DNA from: JAZKID01 sp963714065
GTDB taxonomy: Bacteria; Pseudomonadota; Alphaproteobacteria; Rhizobiales; UBA4765
DNA length: 64,000 nt
Reading direction: 5' to 3'
Assembly: GCA_963714065.1 (NCBI GenBank)
Contig: OY970226.1
Coordinates: 186,001 to 250,000, forward strand
Positions 16,345 through 24,069 of this stretch are shown here, in pieces. Below the pieces are notes generated by a model. The model had not been told where the DNA came from. It saw only the letters and a list, made by a program, of their open reading frames with translations, and ran no database searches. The stretch's first letter is position 1. Each line of letters begins with the position of its first letter. The translations under genes and the position numbers were made by a program.

Positions 16345-17772
16345 ATGAAACAAACCATCGTTCGTTTTGCGCCCTCGCCCACGGGCTTCCTGCATATCGG
16401 CGGCGCGCGCACGGCCCTGTTCAACTGGCTTTACGCCAGGCATACCGGCGGCAAGATGCTGCTGCGTATCGAGGATACGGACCGCCAACGCTCGACGCCG
16501 GAAGCCATCGACGCCATTCTCGACGGCTTGAAATGGCTCGGCCTGCAATGGGACGACAAGGAAATCTATCAGTTTGCTCGCGCGCAACGCCACCGCGATG
16601 CCGTTGATCTGCTCTTGAAAAGCGGTCACGCCTATAAATGTTATGCATCAATGGAAGAACTCGACGACTTACGTAAAACCGCGCAGGCCGAAGGCAGGCC
16701 GATGCGTTATGACGGCCGCTGGCGCGACCGCGACGAAAAAGACGCGCCGGACAATGTCGCGCCTGTCATCCGCCTGCGCGCGCCGAATACAGGCGAAACA
16801 ATTATCGAGGACGCCGTGCAGGGGCGCGTCGTTTTCAACAATCAGGAGCTCGACGATCTCGTGCTGCTGCGCTCCGACGGCACACCCACTTACATGCTTG
16901 CCGTCGTCGTCGACGATCACGATATGGCGATCACGCATATCATTCGCGGTGTGGACCATCTCACCAATGCGGCGCGGCAGGCGCAGATATATAATGCGTT
17001 CGGGTGGACTATTCCGAAAATGGCGCATATCCCGCTGATCCACGGTGCGGACGGGGCAAAACTTTCAAAGCGGCATGGCGCGCTCGGTGTCGAGGCCTAC
17101 CGGGCCATGGGCATATTGCCGGAAGCGATGCGTAACTATCTCGTGCGCCTCGGCTGGAGCCATGGCGACCAGGAGATTTTTTCCACGCAAGAGCTGATCG
17201 ATCTCTTTACGCTTGAGGCGATCGGCAAATCGGCCGCGCGTTTCGACCCCGTCAAACTTGAAAATATTAATGGGCAGTATATGCGCAATCTGTCTGACGA
17301 CGCAGTCTTCAAGGAATTCATGAAAAGCCTGCCTTATCTGCAAGACGGACCAGCATTTTTAAACAATCTTGACGACGAGAAACTTGCGCAGCTCAAGCGG
17401 ATTTTCAGCCCGCTGAAGGAACGCGCAAAAACTTTTGTCGAACTATTGGACGCATCGCAGTTTCTGGTTGCAAAACGCCCACTCCCGCTGGACGAGAATG
17501 CGAAAAAACTTGTCGTCGAAAATCGCGACAAGCTTGCAGATATTCTTCCGGTTCTCTCCGCCTGTCCGGATTTTTCGGCGGAACCGCTTGAAAATGCCGT
17601 CAAGGCGCATGCGGAATCGAATGGCATCAAGCTCGGCCAGCTTGCCCAGCCCATTCGGGCGAGCCTGACGGGAAAAACCACATCGCCAGGCATTTTCGAT
17701 GTGCTGGCAGTATTGGGGCGGCAAGAAAGCTTAAGCAGAATCAAGGATCAATTAATAGATTACAAACCCTAA
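16345..17772 (+). CDS. gltX: Glutamate--tRNA ligase
   Basis: Charges tRNA(Glu), and in many alphaproteobacteria tRNA(Gln), with glutamate. The start ATG at 16345 follows AGGA at 9 bases; upstream in-frame starts lack spacing. The 475-residue product shows RFAPSPTGFLHIGGART (class I HIGH motif, His17) and GAKLSKRHG (KMSKS equivalent) near residues 237-243. A helical anticodon-binding part ends in LAQPIRASLTGKTTSPG. Divergent from comEC and upstream of gltA on the same strand. Confidence 0.97.
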   Translation: MKQTIVRFAPSPTGFLHIGGARTALFNWLYARHTGGKMLLRIEDTDRQRSTPEAIDAILDGLKWLGLQWDDKEIYQFARAQRHRDAVDLLLKSGHAYKCYASMEELDDLRKTAQAEGRPMRYDGRWRDRDEKDAPDNVAPVIRLRAPNTGETIIEDAVQGRVVFNNQELDDLVLLRSDGTPTYMLAVVVDDHDMAITHIIRGVDHLTNAARQAQIYNAFGWTIPKMAHIPLIHGADGAKLSKRHGALGVEAYRAMGILPEAMRNYLVRLGWSHGDQEIFSTQELIDLFTLEAIGKSAARFDPVKLENINGQYMRNLSDDAVFKEFMKSLPYLQDGPAFLNNLDDEKLAQLKRIFSPLKERAKTFVELLDASQFLVAKRPLPLDENAKKLVVENRDKLADILPVLSACPDFSAEPLENAVKAHAESNGIKLGQLAQPIRASLTGKTTSPGIFDVLAVLGRQESLSRIKDQLIDYKP

Positions 17773-17820
17773 GTGCCTCGTCTTGTTGCAGGTGCGAAGA
17801 AAATCGGCTAGGCCTTGGGC

Positions 17821-19164
17821 ATGAGCTCACGCCCCTCACCGACCGTCAAATCTCAGCCGAAAAGCGAGCCGACGAAGAAGAAAACCGCCCAGCTTATTTT
17901 CGACGATAAGGAAATCGACCTGCCCGTGCGCGAGGCCGTTCTCGGCCCGCCTGCGGCAGACATCAGCAAGCTATACGGCGACATCGGCTATTTGACCTAC
18001 GATCCCGGTTTCACATCGACCGCGAGCTGCGAGTCTAAAATCACCTATATCGACGGCGACAAGGGTGTGCTGCTTTATCGCGGTTACCCGATCGAACAGC
18101 TTGCCGAGCATGGCGACTATCTGGAAACCTGCTATCTGCTGCTTTACGGCGAATTGCCGACACGCACGCAACGCGACGATTTCATCTTCCGCGTCACCCG
18201 CCATTCCATGCTGCACGAACAAATGAGCCGCTTCTTCCAAGGGTTCAGGCGCGATGCGCACCCGATGGCGATCATGGTCGGCTGCGTCGGCGCGCTTGCC
18301 GCTTTCTATCACGACAGTCTCGACATCAACGATCCCGTGCAGCGGCAGGTGGCATCCATCCGCATGATTGCGAAAATGCCGACGATTGCCGCCTCGGCTT
18401 ATAAATACAGCATCGGCCAGCCGTTCATCTATCCCGACAACAATCTGGATTACACATCGAACTTCCTGCGCATGTGCTTTGCCGTGCCGTGCGAGGATTA
18501 CAAGGTCAACCCCGTTCTCTCGCGCGCGCTGGACCGCATTTTCATCCTGCATGCAGACCACGAGCAGAACGCATCCACATCCACCGTGCGTCTTGCAGGC
18601 TCTTCAGGCGCAAACCCGTTTGCCTGCATTGCTGCCGGCATTGCCTGCCTGTGGGGCCCGGCACATGGCGGCGCCAACGAGGCCGCTCTCAACATGCTGC
18701 AGGAGATCGGCAGCGTCGACAATATCCCGAAATATATCGCCCGCGCCAAGGACAAGAGCGACAGCTTCCGCCTGATGGGCTTCGGGCATCGCGTTTACAA
18801 GAATTACGATCCACGCGCCAAGATCATGCAGAAAACCTGCCATGAAGTGCTGAAGGAACAGGGGATCAAGGACGATCCGCTGCTCGATGTCGCCATGGAG
18901 CTGGAGCGCATCGCCCTCTCCGACGGCTATTTCATCGAGAAGAAACTTTATCCGAATATCGATTTCTATTCGGGCATCACACTGAAGGCGCTCGGTTTCC
19001 CGACCACGATGTTCACCGTTCTGTTCTCGCTTGCGCGCACGGTCGGCTGGATCGCGCAATGGGCCGAGATGATCGGCGATCCCGCGCAGCGCATCGGTCG
19101 CCCGCGCCAGATCTATATCGGCGCAAAGCCGCGCGATTACGTGCCGGTGGCTTCGAGAAAATAA
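17821..19164 (+). CDS. gltA: Citrate synthase
   Basis: Condenses oxaloacetate with acetyl-CoA, the entry step of the TCA cycle. About 447 residues; the ATG at 17821 is preferred over a TTG six bases upstream. The family segments are present: LHADHEQNAS, GPAHGGANEAA and GFGHRVYKNYDPR carrying the catalytic histidines, and NIDFYSGI with the catalytic Asp. The length and the N-terminal beta domain match the hexameric type of Gram-negative bacteria. Follows gltX by 48 bases and could be cotranscribed. Confidence 0.97.
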   Translation: MSSRPSPTVKSQPKSEPTKKKTAQLIFDDKEIDLPVREAVLGPPAADISKLYGDIGYLTYDPGFTSTASCESKITYIDGDKGVLLYRGYPIEQLAEHGDYLETCYLLLYGELPTRTQRDDFIFRVTRHSMLHEQMSRFFQGFRRDAHPMAIMVGCVGALAAFYHDSLDINDPVQRQVASIRMIAKMPTIAASAYKYSIGQPFIYPDNNLDYTSNFLRMCFAVPCEDYKVNPVLSRALDRIFILHADHEQNASTSTVRLAGSSGANPFACIAAGIACLWGPAHGGANEAALNMLQEIGSVDNIPKYIARAKDKSDSFRLMGFGHRVYKNYDPRAKIMQKTCHEVLKEQGIKDDPLLDVAMELERIALSDGYFIEKKLYPNIDFYSGITLKALGFPTTMFTVLFSLARTVGWIAQWAEMIGDPAQRIGRPRQIYIGAKPRDYVPVASRK

Positions 19165-19169
19165 ACGCC

Positions 19170-19595
19170 CTATTCGGCTACGTTTTTACGGCCGATAAAA
19201 TAACAATGATGATTGAGCACATTCAAATATGCGTTCAGGTTTTTAAGCGCATCGAGATTTTCAACGGCGTTATTTATTTCAGCAGGCAGGGAAGCACCAA
19301 AACTTACTTTTTTAAAATCCGAGCTGATCGTATAAAACTTTGAGTCGAAGTTTTCTCCTTGGCTTTCCTTCGTGACAAGCAAAGCTATAAAATCATTATC
19401 CTGCTTTTGATATACGATATAAGAATACGGCGCTTTTGCAGGGGGTTCCTTCGCGACCTCAATTCTAAAATTTTCGACTGCCTGGATGGCTTGACCGAGT
19501 TCCCTGGGCTGCAGATCGTCCTGATCAATAAAAAAATTAAAATTGCGAACGGCCGAGGGTTTATTGGCCGTATTGAAAACGATATTATTGCTCAT
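19170..19595 (-). CDS. Orphan protein, 141 residues
   Basis: I do not recognise this protein. The ATG at 19595 has an AGGAG 8 bases upstream, so it is preferred over a longer frame starting at 19655. The product has no signal peptide or membrane helix. It reads as a mixed alpha/beta domain with a beta-rich centre (YSYIVYQKQDNDFIALLVTK) and a helical C-terminus (VENLDALKNLNAYLNVLNH). It lies alone between gltA (convergent, 5-base gap) and lpxB, and is AT-richer than both. Like the other orphans in this window it sits at a break between conserved gene blocks. Confidence 0.65.
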   Translation of the reverse strand: MSNNIVFNTANKPSAVRNFNFFIDQDDLQPRELGQAIQAVENFRIEVAKEPPAKAPYSYIVYQKQDNDFIALLVTKESQGENFDSKFYTISSDFKKVSFGASLPAEINNAVENLDALKNLNAYLNVLNHHCYFIGRKNVAE

Positions 19596-19679
19596 AAGCG
19601 TGCTCCTGCCATAGATCTTTAAGGCGCGTTTGCCGGAAAATTCAAGTGAATTCAATTAAAATCCAGGATTTCGAATAAT

Positions 19680-20843
19680 TTATAGTTTTTCCGAGTAGTT
19701 CATATTCGCTAAAACCCGCTCGGCGGCCATAGCGGCGGGCTCCTTGTCACCGTCGAGTTCCATGAGGCCATAAAGTTTGCGAAAGGCCCCAAGCTGCCGT
19801 TCTCGCTCTTTCCCATCATGCAGCAACCGCATCAGAAGCGGTGCCAAAATATCGCCTCGAACATCTTTCTGGTAAAACTCCGGCACGACATTCTCACCAA
19901 GAATCAAATTCGGCAGCACCGCCGATTTCACTCTGATCAACCGCCGGATAACAAAGGCCATCACAGGCTCCATCCTGTAAACGACAACTTGCGGCACCTG
20001 TGCGAGCGCGAGTTCCAACGTGACGGTGCCGGATGCGGCAAGCGCGGCCCGCGCTTTGCGGAACAGGGCCCATTTCTCGTCCTGTCCTTCGATCAGCACC
20101 GGCCTGACGCTCCAGCGATTGCTTTCTTGCACGATCAGATCGCGCAAATGCGGTACGACAGGAATTACCGCATGAAATTCGCAACTCTTAGCAAGAAATT
20201 CCAACGTTTCGCCAAAACACTTCATATGACGCTTGACCTCGCTGGCGCGGCTGCCGGGCAGAACGGCAAGGATCGGCGCGCCTTCCCCTTCCTGGCGCGG
20301 CGCATATAAATCGCTGCGCGCGACGAGAGGATGGCCGACATAGGTCGTGTTCGGACCCTGCAATTGCCGGTAACATGCGGGTTCGAAAGGCAGCAATGCC
20401 AGAATTTCATCGATATAGCCGCGCATTTTTAGTGCGCGTTTCGGCCGCCAGGCCCAGACCTGCGGTGCGACATATTTGACGATCGGTATACTTGATGCGG
20501 CCTTGCGCACGCGTTTTGCCACACGCTGCGTGAATTCCGGGCTGTCGATAACCAGCAAAAGATCCGGTTTCCTTGAAACGATCACCCGCACCGTTTCGCG
20601 CAGGCGGCTCAGCAGCAATGAAAAATTAGCAAGCACGGCCGGCAGGCCCATCATCGCAATATCGCTTGATGGAAAAAATATATCCAGGCCTTCGGCCTGC
20701 ATCAGGGGACCGCCGATACCGGAATAATGAATTTTGTTGCCTGTTTTTTTGCTCAAGGCCCGCATCAACTCTGCGCCAAGCTGGTCGCCGGAACTCTCGC
20801 CCGCGACCATAAAAATATTTAGCCTGTGTTCCGGCACACTCAT
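19680..20843 (-). CDS. lpxB: Lipid-A-disaccharide synthase
   Basis: Glycosyltransferase (family GT19) that joins UDP-2,3-diacylglucosamine to lipid X, forming the lipid A disaccharide at the inner membrane. The 387-residue protein has AGESSGDQLGAELMRAL at residues 14-30, GIGGPLMQAEGL, KYVAPQVWAWRPKRALKM, LPGSRASEVKRH, and the late TVTLELALAQVPQVVVYR. Its ATG overlaps the lpxI stop by 4 bases. It is the last gene of the lipid A block on the minus strand. Confidence 0.95.
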   Translation of the reverse strand: MSVPEHRLNIFMVAGESSGDQLGAELMRALSKKTGNKIHYSGIGGPLMQAEGLDIFFPSSDIAMMGLPAVLANFSLLLSRLRETVRVIVSRKPDLLLVIDSPEFTQRVAKRVRKAASSIPIVKYVAPQVWAWRPKRALKMRGYIDEILALLPFEPACYRQLQGPNTTYVGHPLVARSDLYAPRQEGEGAPILAVLPGSRASEVKRHMKCFGETLEFLAKSCEFHAVIPVVPHLRDLIVQESNRWSVRPVLIEGQDEKWALFRKARAALAASGTVTLELALAQVPQVVVYRMEPVMAFVIRRLIRVKSAVLPNLILGENVVPEFYQKDVRGDILAPLLMRLLHDGKERERQLGAFRKLYGLMELDGDKEPAAMAAERVLANMNYSEKL

Positions 20844-21691
20844 TGTCCGCCGATGCCGATAATAGCGAGCTTATGTTGATTGGCATATTCGATCATGTCC
20901 GGCAGATCGGCCGTCAACACTCTGCCGGCTTCAACGGCAATGGCTGAAAGACCCGCATCGACGGCGTGCCGCACGGTATCGAGGCCGATGACCGGCATAT
21001 CGTCGCGCAGGTGTTGCTGAGGTTTTGCCGCCTTGATCAGCACGCCCGATCTTTTCGGCGCGGGATAACGCACGCTCTTGCGTAAATCGTGCACACGAAA
21101 CAGCATTTCGTCGGTGCCCTCTGCCGCTTCCATGGCAATAACGCGCCTGCTGTCGACGACCAGCGCCTGCCCGATATCGTAACCGCCCAATGTTTCCAGG
21201 ATTTTCAGCCCCAGCATGGCATCTTCCTGCTGCGAGGCCGAGAGCGCATGCCGGCCCATTTGGCCTTGCGGCGCAACCAGCGCAGGCACAATCTCTTTCA
21301 AACTGATGACTTCGAAACCTTCTTTTTCGAAAGCTTTCGTTACCCGTTTCAGCACGGCGTTGTCGCCGCTCGTCCGCGAAAAAAGAAAAAGCGGCAGATA
21401 TTTTAGCGTGGTGGCGTCGATGCGCATTTTGAGAAAATCGGGGCGAAAAAACTGTCCGACAAAAGCGATTTTTTTGCAGCCCGCTTTCCTCAAACCCGCC
21501 AGCCCCTCGCCAACTTTGAGAAATCGTATTGACGTATGAGGATAATTATAAACGGCGCTATCTGTCAGCCCGTCTATGCAAAGACAATGAAACGGCACGG
21601 AATTCTGCACCAGCGTTTCCGCAAGCGCGCGCGGCAATGCGCCGCCGAGCATAACGAGACCAAGCGGATTTTCAGGTTGCTGTGCGTTCAT
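20840..21691 (-). CDS. lpxI: UDP-2,3-diacylglucosamine pyrophosphatase LpxI
   Basis: Hydrolyses UDP-2,3-diacylglucosamine to lipid X and UMP; the alphaproteobacterial replacement for LpxH. The 283-residue length matches the family, formerly DUF1009. The segments LGLVMLGGALPRALAE at the N-terminus, KKIAFVGQFFRPDFLKMR, and VIAMEAAEGTDEMLFRV with GVLIKAAKPQQ are typical. It sits between lpxA (20-base overlap) and lpxB (4-base overlap), which supports the call. Confidence 0.93.
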   Translation of the reverse strand: MNAQQPENPLGLVMLGGALPRALAETLVQNSVPFHCLCIDGLTDSAVYNYPHTSIRFLKVGEGLAGLRKAGCKKIAFVGQFFRPDFLKMRIDATTLKYLPLFLFSRTSGDNAVLKRVTKAFEKEGFEVISLKEIVPALVAPQGQMGRHALSASQQEDAMLGLKILETLGGYDIGQALVVDSRRVIAMEAAEGTDEMLFRVHDLRKSVRYPAPKRSGVLIKAAKPQQHLRDDMPVIGLDTVRHAVDAGLSAIAVEAGRVLTADLPDMIEYANQHKLAIIGIGGQ

Positions 21692-22493
21692 GGCCGTACC
21701 GCCGCTGCGCCAGGGTGAGTGGCCGCCTTTTGTCGGCGCTCACGATGAATTCGACAATTCTCATGACATATTTATTGTCTTTATAATCGCGCGCGAGCGC
21801 CTCGAGACGCTGCGCAAAATTTCCATCCTCGCCATGGAAAAGACGCTTGACGGCCTGGTTCAGGTCCTTGATATCGGCCGCACTGAAGCCGCGCCGCTCG
21901 AGACCGATGAGATTGACGCCTTCGATGGTGGCGCGATTGCCGAAAATATTTCCATAAGGAATAACATGCCCGAATATGCCTGTCATACCGCCGATAATGG
22001 CATGTTCGCCGATCTGGCAGAACTGATGCACGGCGCTTAAGCCGCCGATGAAAACATATTCGCCTACTTTGACATGGCCGCCGATCGTGGCGTTATTGGC
22101 AAAAATACAATTGGCGCCGATCGTACAATCATGCGCAACGTGCGAGCCGACCATGAACATGCAATCCGCACCGATCTGCGTTAATCTATTCTCGCGCGGG
22201 CTGCCGCAATTCATCGTGACATGTTCGCGGATTTCGCAGCGCGGGCCGATCACCAACCTGCCCGGCTCGCTTGCGTTTTGATAAATCTGCCCGGCCGCAC
22301 CCAATGAAGCGAAAGAATATATCTTCGATCCTTCGCCGATTTCGGTTTCATTGGAAATAACGACATGCGACATCAGCTCCACACCGCTGTGCAGAACCGC
22401 TTTCGCACCGACGATGCAATAAGGACCGACAACGACATCATCGGCCAGGCTTGCGCCTTTTTCGACAAACGCCGTCGGATGTATTTTTGCCAT
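21672..22493 (-). CDS. lpxA: UDP-N-acetylglucosamine acyltransferase
   Basis: First step of lipid A synthesis: moves a 3-hydroxyacyl chain from ACP to UDP-GlcNAc. The ATG at 22493 (MAKIHPTAFV) lies 2 bases after the fabZ stop; the longer frame upstream is a reading through fabZ. The 273-residue protein is a left-handed beta helix of hexapeptide repeats (GANCIFANNATIGGHVKVGEYV) with the active-site His in GGLSAVHQFCQIG, then a helical C-terminus. Confidence 0.95.
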   Translation of the reverse strand: MAKIHPTAFVEKGASLADDVVVGPYCIVGAKAVLHSGVELMSHVVISNETEIGEGSKIYSFASLGAAGQIYQNASEPGRLVIGPRCEIREHVTMNCGSPRENRLTQIGADCMFMVGSHVAHDCTIGANCIFANNATIGGHVKVGEYVFIGGLSAVHQFCQIGEHAIIGGMTGIFGHVIPYGNIFGNRATIEGVNLIGLERRGFSAADIKDLNQAVKRLFHGEDGNFAQRLEALARDYKDNKYVMRIVEFIVSADKRRPLTLAQRRYGHERTAT

Positions 22494-22495
22494 GA

Positions 22496-22954
22496 TTATT
22501 TTTCTTGGCTGACGATCATGGCGCTGACGATGGCTTCCGCCACGTTTTCGCCTTCGACTTTCGCCTCGCCGCGAAACCACCACATGTTCTTGCGATATTT
22601 CAGTTTCTGCATATGAAATTCGACGACATCGCCCGGCAGCACGGGCTTACGGAATTTCGCTTCGTCGATGGTCATGAAATAGACGAGCGGCGGCGGCCCT
22701 TCCAATGGGCCGTTTGCGATACACAATGCACCTGCGGTCTGCGCCATGCCTTCGATGAGCAGGACACCGGGGAAAACCGGCGCATGCGGAAAATGCCCCT
22801 GAAATTGCGGTTCGTTATATGTAACGTTCTTGATGCCTATACAGGACTCGTCACCCTTCATTTCGACGATGCGGTCCACCATCAGGAACGGATAGCGGTG
22901 CGGCAACAGTTCCAGAATACGGTTGATATCGGCGGAATTCAGCTCGCTGCTCAT
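22496..22954 (-). CDS. fabZ: 3-hydroxyacyl-ACP dehydratase FabZ
   Basis: Dehydrates 3-hydroxyacyl-ACP in fatty acid elongation and competes with LpxA and LpxD for the same substrates. The 152-residue hot-dog-fold protein has LLPHRYPFLMVDRI, catalytic His54 in FQGHFPHAPVFPG and Glu68 in LLIEGMAQ. Location between lpxD and lpxA is the standard arrangement; spacing is 17 and 2 bases. Confidence 0.97.
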   Translation of the reverse strand: MSSELNSADINRILELLPHRYPFLMVDRIVEMKGDESCIGIKNVTYNEPQFQGHFPHAPVFPGVLLIEGMAQTAGALCIANGPLEGPPPLVYFMTIDEAKFRKPVLPGDVVEFHMQKLKYRKNMWWFRGEAKVEGENVAEAIVSAMIVSQEK

Positions 22955-22971
22955 GAGGATCTCTTACTTGC

Positions 22972-24069
22972 TTATTCTTTAGTGCGGCTTGCGAGCTTGC
23001 TCAAGGCAGCTATTTCACGAAACCATTGTTTGACGGGCTTTGCCGGTACGCCGCCATAGCGCCCGCCGGCCGGCACATCGTCCTTGACCGTTGAAACGGC
23101 AGCGATTTGCGCACCTTCGTGAATGGTGACATGACCCCCAACCGAACTTTTCCCGCCGATCATCACAAAATCTTTCAAAATGGCACTTCCGGAAATTCCC
23201 ACCTGTCCGACAATGACACAATGGCGGCCGATAACGACATTATGGCCGATCTGCACGAGATTATCGATTTTTGTGCCTTCGCCGATCACGGTATCGCGCA
23301 AGGCACCGCGATCCACCGTGCTGTTGGCACCGATCTCGACATCGTCGCCGATCAGCACACGGCCGATTTGCGAGATTTTCCTGTGCGCGCCTTTCGCAAA
23401 GGCATAACCGAACCCGTCCTGGCCGATTTTCACGCCGGGATGAAGAATGACATTCCGGCCCAGATGCGCGTGCTGAACGACGCAGCCTGCGCCGACGCTG
23501 CTTCCTTCGCCGATATGGACATGCGGACCGATCACGGCCTGCGCAGCGATACGGCAATATTCCTCGATTTTTACATTCGGCCCGATGACGGCACCGGGAT
23601 CGATCTCAACACTCTTTGCGATTTGGGCCGTGGGATGAATAATCGCACGCTCACGATCGTGCCCGTATAAAAGCTGGGGCGCAGACGCATCCGGGTAAAA
23701 GCATGTGAGAAGTTCGCTATAGGCGACATAAGGGGCATCCACAACAAGCGCTATCGTACCGGGCGGGCATTGCGCGGCGAACTGGGCACTAAGCAGGCAG
23801 GCGCCGGCCCTGGTGGTTTTAAACGCATCGAGATATTTTCGATTTTCGAAAAAGGACAGATCAGTAGCACCGGCTTCATCGAGGCTGCGGATATCCTCGA
23901 TCAGACGATCCTCGGCGGTGTCGATTTTTGCGCCGACGACGGCGGCCAACTCACCTAGCTTGAACGGCCCGGCCTTTTTGAAAAAACGCGAAGACATAGC
24001 GGCATATGTGGCCAGATCTTCGTCAGAAGCTCGTGCCGCCGGAGAAGCGGAAGACTTGCGTGTCGTCAT
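22972..24069 (-). CDS. lpxD: UDP-3-O-acylglucosamine N-acyltransferase
   Basis: Third step of lipid A synthesis, adding the N-linked hydroxyacyl chain. The ATG at 24069 has a clear AAGGAAG upstream, so the gene overlaps the 3' end of bamA by 47 bases and the protein has an about 24-residue N-terminal extension. An internal Met at 23997 has no Shine-Dalgarno. The 365-residue product has the uridine-binding N-terminal domain (FKLGELAAVVGAKI), a long hexapeptide-repeat helix with the active-site His in NLVQIGHNVVIG, and ends in a short helical tail. Confidence 0.94.
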   Translation of the reverse strand: MTTRKSSASPAARASDEDLATYAAMSSRFFKKAGPFKLGELAAVVGAKIDTAEDRLIEDIRSLDEAGATDLSFFENRKYLDAFKTTRAGACLLSAQFAAQCPPGTIALVVDAPYVAYSELLTCFYPDASAPQLLYGHDRERAIIHPTAQIAKSVEIDPGAVIGPNVKIEEYCRIAAQAVIGPHVHIGEGSSVGAGCVVQHAHLGRNVILHPGVKIGQDGFGYAFAKGAHRKISQIGRVLIGDDVEIGANSTVDRGALRDTVIGEGTKIDNLVQIGHNVVIGRHCVIVGQVGISGSAILKDFVMIGGKSSVGGHVTIHEGAQIAAVSTVKDDVPAGGRYGGVPAKPVKQWFREIAALSKLASRTKE

